Positions 57,430 through 64,000 of a DNA stretch of 64,000 nt are shown one piece after another. Positions within the stretch are counted from its first letter, which is position 1. Each line of letters starts with the position of its first letter. Made by a program: the position numbers and the translations under genes. The notes below the pieces were generated by a model. It was given only the letters and a program-made list of their open reading frames with translations. It made no database searches and was not told the DNA's origin. This DNA comes from Torreya grandis (Eukaryota; Streptophyta; Pinopsida; Cupressales; Taxaceae): NCBI GenBank assembly GCA_037957365.1, contig JARHVA010003525.1, forward strand, positions 786,001 to 850,000, read 5' to 3'.

Positions 57430-57870
57430 TGTCATTTAATTTAATGGGAAAAGAAGGCCTCTACTAAATATAAATTTCAATTCTAAATTTGAGGGTGTAA
57501 ATGCTAGCTCACAGGATGTACTTTTGAATTGAATAGTATAATCTTGAAGGGACTCATCATCAAATTGTTTTAAATTATGAAAATGTTCTAATGTAAGTTT
57601 TGGCACCTTGTGGATATTAAAATCCATAAAAAATGTATCTTCTAATTATAAAAAAATATGTAAGGAACCATTTGGTAAACTATAGAACCAATTTTTAGCC
57701 TCATCAAAAATATTCACATGGAAAAATTTTAGTAATAGTTTTTCATCTTGTTCCCATTGATAAAAAGAATGTACATAGGTAATCATGTGGTTGAATGGGT
57801 TCTTGTGTCTCAAAAAGAGAGGTAAATTTGGTAACTCAAAATATTATGGATAAGGATATTCAAATATACA
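57430..57870 (-). pseudogene. Ty3/gypsy gag core of element I (decayed)
   Basis: Minus-strand pieces in order: TKLPLFLRHKNPFNHMITYV, LLLKFFHVNIF, AKNWFYSLPNGSLHIF, then, open from 57627 to 57436, TLEHFHNLKQFDDESLQDYT and IQFKSTSCELAF. This is the usual gag core (WFYSLP-x-GS followed by L-x-x-LKQ-x-x-DESL-x-DY). Stops and two frame changes are present. It lies downstream of the long unknown ORF at 59.4-63.6 kb on the same strand, which may belong to the same element. Confidence 0.72.
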
Positions 57871-59400
57871 TTGCATAATATTTGATTATTGAATGGGTTA
57901 ACATGTGCGTTATAATTATGGAAATCCATTTGCATTTGGAGTATACAAAATTGATTTTGAAGTCCTAAATAATGGTAATCATAGACATTAGATATTATAT
58001 GGGGATATAGATGTTTACCATATGTGTTATCATTGGTTCTAATCCACCACCTATTTTAAATCTAGGAATTTGAGAATCATCAACATCATCATGCATAACA
58101 AGTGAAAATCATGATCAACAAATTTCAGATATTTTTTTATTGGTATGGTATATTTGAACTTTGGAGAATTTGGTATATTATTTAAATAGCTTATACCATT
58201 TGAAGAATTTATTTTATTTTCCTTTTACAAGGGTATGACAATTTTAGCTTTGGAAAAGTTTGGTAAGTGTTGACGTTGGTTTTATGCACATCGAAATAAC
58301 CTTATGAGGTAGCCTCTAACATTATAGGATAAGTGAAATATTTCACTCTAAGGCATGAGTTATTGGGTATTCAATTTTATAAAAACCTTCTAGTGGAATA
58401 GAGATGAACAATGTAGATTGTTTAGCATAGGTAAGTTGACTATGAATGAACCTAAATCTATTTTAAGTGAGTGGAATGATGATGGTTTTAATTATAGTGG
58501 GTATGATTCCAAAATAAACTCAAAAAGGAAGGAAGGGTAAGGTAGAAAAGAGGCCTGTTGATGACACAAGATGAAAACCCTTCAAGAATAGCACTTGGAC
58601 TAAGGTAAGACAAGAAATCAAAGGACCAATATTTGTTGTAAGATGATATAGAACATCAAAAATAAAAAATAGTAAGGATTCAAAGGGAAATATATCACAA
58701 TATAATTAAACATGCATGAATCAAAGGTTACCACATTTACTAGATTACTATTGCATATCAGCAAGGGGGATTATAATTCACATGTAAAAGACATCCAAAT
58801 CAATTGTAGCATAAAATGAATAATTGTATTAAATAAGATTTAAATCATACACAACCAAAAAACTAAAATAACATATTGATAGCATGTACCATACATTCCA
58901 AAGAATTGGATAAGAATCAAGATTTAAATATAAAGACCAAGTCAAGTAGAACTTTCAAAATTTATTATTAATCTTAGTAGCTAAAAATCTCATCCCTTTG
59001 GCATTGGGAGGATTGAAAAATAGAGCTTGGGATGGTGATGCCTCATCTCTTCAAGATTCATCTAAAATTACAAGTTTAAAATTAGAATTATATGTTTGAA
59101 ATCATGCAAAATATGCATGCTTCATGTACATATTTAGAATAGCCTCTTGAGCTAAAAATACAATATACATGTATAGTAAATATATTGGAAACTAAAATTG
59201 TACTTTAGTAATAACATGCAAATACATGGCTATTTATACATCAAGGTGATGATGTGGCACCACTAAATGAAGAGGTAAGTGTAGTCACAATTAATATAAC
59301 TACTAAAGGTCTATGTGAATCAAAATTAGGCTTGTTAAAGTTTTCATGACAACAAATCTAGGAAACTAAGAGCTCTATGATGCTAGGGTGGAATTAACAT
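57871..59400. other. Linker between gag and the long minus-strand ORF remnant
   Basis: AT-rich with stops in all frames. No domain could be recognised. Confidence 0.4.
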
Positions 59401-62400
59401 CTAGTTGTGTATGTGGAACTGACTCGAAAGCTATTTCATTGAATCAAAAATCCTCAAATAATGCACAGGCTATCTAAAATTCCTTATTTAAAATATCTAA
59501 ATTAATTAATAAAGGATTAAAAATATTAACAACTTTAGTCATCAATATTTATTTCTTAGCTTATTAGATCTTGAATTTAGCTGCTAAAAATTCTACCTTA
59601 GTTATTCCATCCTTTGCAAAACTTACCAACTGTAAGATTTCTTCATTGGTTCTATAAAAAGTGCCTTCAACTTGTTTAAAGTTATCTATAACCACTTTAA
59701 GAAGATTTTAAAAATTAGGTCTATTGACCAACTCTCCTATAGGGTTATCATAATAATAAACCTCATATCTTCCAAAATTTGTAACGCGTCCTCCTCATGA
59801 GAGAGGAACTGCTCTAGTAGGGTATTTATTTGGTTGGGTCATTCAAGGGAATAATCCCCTCTTTCCATTACAAAATTTAAGCACCAAAAAACATCCATAC
59901 TAGTCATAAGATCCAATTGATTAAAATAATTAGTTTTAGAGAACTGAACCAAAAAATTCAATCTCTTTTCTACCTTTTTCATCTCATTATAAAATGTGAC
60001 TATAGTTATCTAGTTTAACTAGATCCCTACCTTAGAAACACTAACCTTATACAAAATAATATATAACTTGGTTGCTTTACTTTGTATATCAATAATAATT
60101 TCCTAAGGTGCATGTATAATTTGGCTCTAATGTAACCTCTTCGATGCATCTTATTTAATTTGAAACATTTCTTTCATTGCTGCCCTTTTAGAATCCTCAA
60201 AAGAACTAAAATTATATATATAATCAATGGGGTCATTTAGATTTTCCTTGGTATTCTTGGATAATGGGAAAATATTCTACCTTTGTTCAAACTCTAGCTC
60301 TTCCTTGGTTCTTGTGTTCATAACATTCATCTTACTTACTCTTTGAATAGTCCCACTCTATTTATCAAATTGAGTGGAAATTGTGGGAGTCTCTATTATG
60401 ACCAAATTCTTCCTTTCATCACTTGTACCTTGCATTTAATTTACCCATTGGGGAATAATGATTTCTCCCATTTAAATCTCTTGGTTTGGGTTTGAGGATT
60501 AGGAAGAAGGAGGAATCATTGGAGGTGGTGTATTCATGGGGGGTACCAAGGATGCATTTATCTAAATAGAAAACTAGAGGTGTGGTTGAACAACCTTATC
60601 TCATGGAGATGTTTCCTTCATATGTGTAAATTTAGTCAAAATTTTGGTCAATCTCAGATTAAATTGTACAATCATTATTATTGAGGGAATGAATAATGGT
60701 TGTGGCATGGGGAGTTCTAATTAGGCTGACCTTTTCTTGGGGATTGGTGGCATCTGAGGATTAAAAATATGGACAATGACAAAATTTTCAAAATAGAATA
60801 CTTTTAGAGTCTTTATTGGCTTTAAAGATGAATAATGAAAAAATAAATCAATAAAACTAATAGAATTGGATAAAATATCCCCAATAATGGCTAGGGATAG
60901 ACTTGTAGCTAAATCAACATTATAAACTAAATAAATAATAGAGGAAACTAACTTGTCTAGGATTTTTTTTGTTTTGGTGTGAGGACCTAATATTTTAACA
61001 CATCAAGAGAGTCTTCCTTTTATTTATATCCTCCTAAAATTAAGGTCTTTTTATTTTCAAGATCAAAATTTTCATAATCTAGTTCTTCATCTGTAAGATA
61101 ATCCACCAAATATACTACATGCCCAAGATCCTCTTGTTTTATTTTTTTCATTGCATCTAATGATTCCTCTACTTCTTTCTCCTCCTATTCTATGATTGGA
61201 AGACCAAGTGATGGTCATTATTCTAGTTTTTTACCTTTGGATAGAGGGGAATAGTCTTTATACTTAATTTGATAGGTGAAAATGGGTGGAGTTAAAGGTG
61301 GATAAGGTAGGAGGATAACTATAATAGTAATAATGATAAGAGGTATGACTGGAGATGGTGGTGAGGGAATAGTAGATGTGATGAATGGTGCCAAGGTGGT
61401 TGTGGAAGATAAGAAGATTGAATTAGGAGGCATAGGGGGTTGGGGAGAACTATGGATAATAGGAATAAATCGAAAACTAGTCTAGATAAAATATGAAAGA
61501 CTTACATGGGTAAATATAGTGAGGGGTGTTAATAGTGTCATTACTAAAGAGCTCCTTCTTTGTTCCCCTAAAGAAGTAACTAACCTACGCCTTGTAGTTT
61601 CCATCTATAAATTTTGAATGTTGGTTGTCACTGATGTAAAAGATACTTAGGGACATGTGAGACCCTTTAGAATTTCCCTCCTAATTTGAGGGTCTAATCT
61701 CTCTAAGTGATAGAATCATCTAGTTCCTCATTTGCATGTTTTCCTAAAAGGGAGGGAGGTCTATCTTATTGCTGCATGTCACTCATTTGGATTGAATAGT
61801 AGTGATGGATCTATGAAACTTATTCCTTTTCCTCAGTTACCTTTAGATCATACTAAAGGTCTTGTTACCAAGACATGGATATTGGTTTATTTCTCATTTT
61901 CATCTAGACTTTAGTATTATTTGTTATATTTAAAAATATTGTGTCATGTTCATATTCATCATGATGATAAAAAAATTGTACTTTATTCTTATCCTTGAGC
62001 TATAATAGATACCCCTTACCCTATTCTTGGGGTTACATTCTCTAAAAGGTGCCACCTATAAATTGTATTGATTCCTAGCCTTGCCAAGATGAAGAAAATG
62101 TGATCTGATAACATATTACTTTTGTCCAATGCTTAGAGGAGTATTGAAATAGTAGTCCAAATGTCCTTGACCCAATTCCTCATAAATGCTATTATAATTT
62201 TGGTATGTAATTTCTTGTTCCATTATGTGATCTAGAACATGGTATGAAAGTGGTAAGAATGTTCTTTGTTCCTTCTACCCTAATAATAATGACATCAAGG
62301 TAGTACTAGTAGTCTCCTATTTTGTTTAGGATTTTTCTTATACTTTCTAATAAATTTGGCATTGTAGTACCTTGTATAGCCTAAAATATTTGAGGATAGA

Positions 62401-63560
62401 TGTCCTCACATATCCTATGGATTTAATTTTTGTATCTATGTAAAAAAATTAAAGAGGAGTCTTCTCCTACCCTATTTTTTAGGTCTTTAATCAAAGGTTA
62501 CCATTATTGACCATAGGGATTGTATACTGTGCCCATGACTACATGTAATAAGTAAGACATCATATAAAAATTTATGTTAGTTGCTCTTTGATCAAGATGA
62601 AGGATATGTGATTTTAATTTGGCATTGATAATTTACCCTAGTACCACTAGTTTGTTGAATGTCAATAATATATCTAACAACAAAACCCACTCAACCTAGA
62701 TGTTTGTAAGATTGGAAAAATAATACAACATATTCAGTAAGGCTATATATATACTAATTCTAGTCCTAGATTTGATGATGTAATTATATGAGATAACCCC
62801 TTTGGGATTCATCCTTTAGATTTTAGATAGCCATTATTTCATATTCTCATCTACTGTGTTATGCTTAAGATAAACATTGGCTAAAACTTGGTTGTAAGTG
62901 GTTTCAAGTAAGGGGAGTCTAAGATATATTTCAAATTTCTTACCTGAGATATATGAAAAAACATTACTAACCTTTATAACATGCAATATATCTCCAAAAA
63001 TAGTTACATTAATAAATATAAATTAGAGTAGGCCAATGCACAACATTAAATTAGGTTTGGATACAACTCAGTGAAGGCCTTGTTCCTTGATTAGCCATAG
63101 ATTATCTATGTATTATTTATCCTCATGACACAGTTGGTCCTTAGTATAATATGGTTTTACAGACTCGACCTCTTTTTAGAGTGCTAAGTAATGTAGGAAT
63201 TTGAAATCTAATGCACTCCTCTTAAATACAATATCCATGTATTTGGGTCTTGATGTGAATGAGTAGGGAGAGGGAATTGGATATTTCCCCTATTTGATAG
63301 AATAAGCCATTATTATTTGATAACTACTATAATTATCTCTATAGACTAACTAGTTCATTGTGTGGTTGTTCACTAAAGAAATTAGGGATTTTGGTATGTT
63401 AGGGAGCTTGAAAATGTGATCATTATATTGAAAGAGTAATGATGAAGTGAATCCATCCTTTTCATATATTATTCCCAAGACTAAGTATTGAATGCATTCA
63501 TGCACCATTAATACCATTAATAAAATTTTATTTTTATTTATCATTTTTATTTGAACTTGT
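59400..63560 (-). pseudogene. Long unrecognised minus-strand ORF remnant (about 1,350 codons)
   Basis: Four kilobases on the minus strand read as one former protein broken by scattered single stops and a few frame changes. From the N-terminal side: an open stretch 63544-63350, then GKYPIPSPYSFTSRPKYMDI and FLHYLALLKRGRVCKTI (about 63300-63160); IKDLKNRVGEDSSLIFLHRY and IRVEGTKNILTTFIP (62490-62260); a Pro/Thr-rich part 61433-61218; an acidic part EEKEVEESLDAMKKIKQEDL; LFFHYSSLKPIKTLKVFYFE; and MQGTSDERKNLVMIETPTIS (60435-60375) followed by NFSSFEDSKRAAMKEMFQIK. I do not recognise the family. Its place upstream of a gypsy gag on the same strand suggests an extra ORF of a large retroelement. 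Confidence 0.5.
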
Positions 63561-64000
63561 TACTCAACTTTGACAGGTTGGTTTGTTTGCCAAATGGTAG
63601 AATTTTGTTAAGTTCTTATGTTCAATCACTATTTTATGAATAGTTTTAAATTAATCATTGATTGATTCTTTTGCCATGTTATCAACCTTTTATATTCATA
63701 CCTTGGTTGTGTCCTATTTTTGAAAATGACACTTTTCCATATTTCATCAATTCAACTCTTTTAGCCTTTCATTATAATTTATATGCTCGATGGTCATGAA
63801 TCAATATGATCAATCCACATGGCATGATCTCGGTGGTGTGGGGACTCAGGATGTTTAAAGGCTCAAAGACTATTCAATGAACTATGTATGTCATAGTTGG
63901 TCCCAAGTAGTGGAAAGTAGACACATGGATGACCTTAGTGGCATGGGATTTTGGGACCTTATATCCATTTGATGATAGGTTTTAACTATGCTTTGTCTCT
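63561..64000. other. No gene seen
   Basis: AT-rich sequence to the window edge. The minus-strand ORF remnant may extend into it, but no motif supports that. Confidence 0.4.

Overview
The window is plant nuclear DNA. It has one real protein-coding gene at its left edge (bases 1-2745), followed by about 61 kb of AT-rich, stop-riddled, nested retrotransposon debris. The host is not named by the sequence. Decayed chromovirus and Tat/Ogre-like LTR elements nested several deep beside a compact, ordinary gene suggest a large plant genome with slow turnover, such as a gymnosperm (inference only).

Gene: seven exons on the + strand encode the last 497 residues of a TTL protein (tetratricopeptide repeats followed by a thioredoxin-like domain). 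All six introns are GT-AG, and exon phases match without a break or frameshift. The N-terminal part lies left of the window.

5.2-29.4 kb: a Ty3/gypsy chromovirus with 4.2-4.4 kb LTRs (element A), with PBS, gag, PR, RT, RNase H, IN and a chromodomain remnant. Its 5' LTR carries a 2.46 kb LINE-like insertion (TSD AACATATACA), holding an RNase H remnant plus an unrecognised ORF. Its 3' LTR carries an 8.65 kb minus-strand gag-only LTR element (TSD TATTG). The LTRs of that gag-only element hold an array of G-box/ABRE-like GACACGTGGC motifs and a GGTTCAA/TTGAACC hairpin array.

4.77-5.21 kb and 29.4-49.5 kb: remnants of Tat/Ogre-like elements (E, D, C) that share an LTR terminus TGTAGACAC(C/T), plus a second chromovirus (B). 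The simplest model is that A and D sit in E, C (minus strand) sits in D's protease, and B sits in C's reverse transcriptase. One large deletion would then have removed B's 5' end and C's 3' half, fusing D's gag to B's gag.

49.5-64 kb: a minus-strand ORF remnant that shares a gapless 52-residue domain with the ORF in the LINE-like insertion; tandem repeats; a ~300 bp inverted repeat pair; a minus-strand gypsy gag; and a formerly very long minus-strand ORF of unknown function (59.4-63.6 kb).

Beyond the TTL gene nothing looks like a functional host gene. I saw no tRNA, rRNA or CRISPR array. All reading was by eye; percent identities are rough and junctions without a TSD are approximate.
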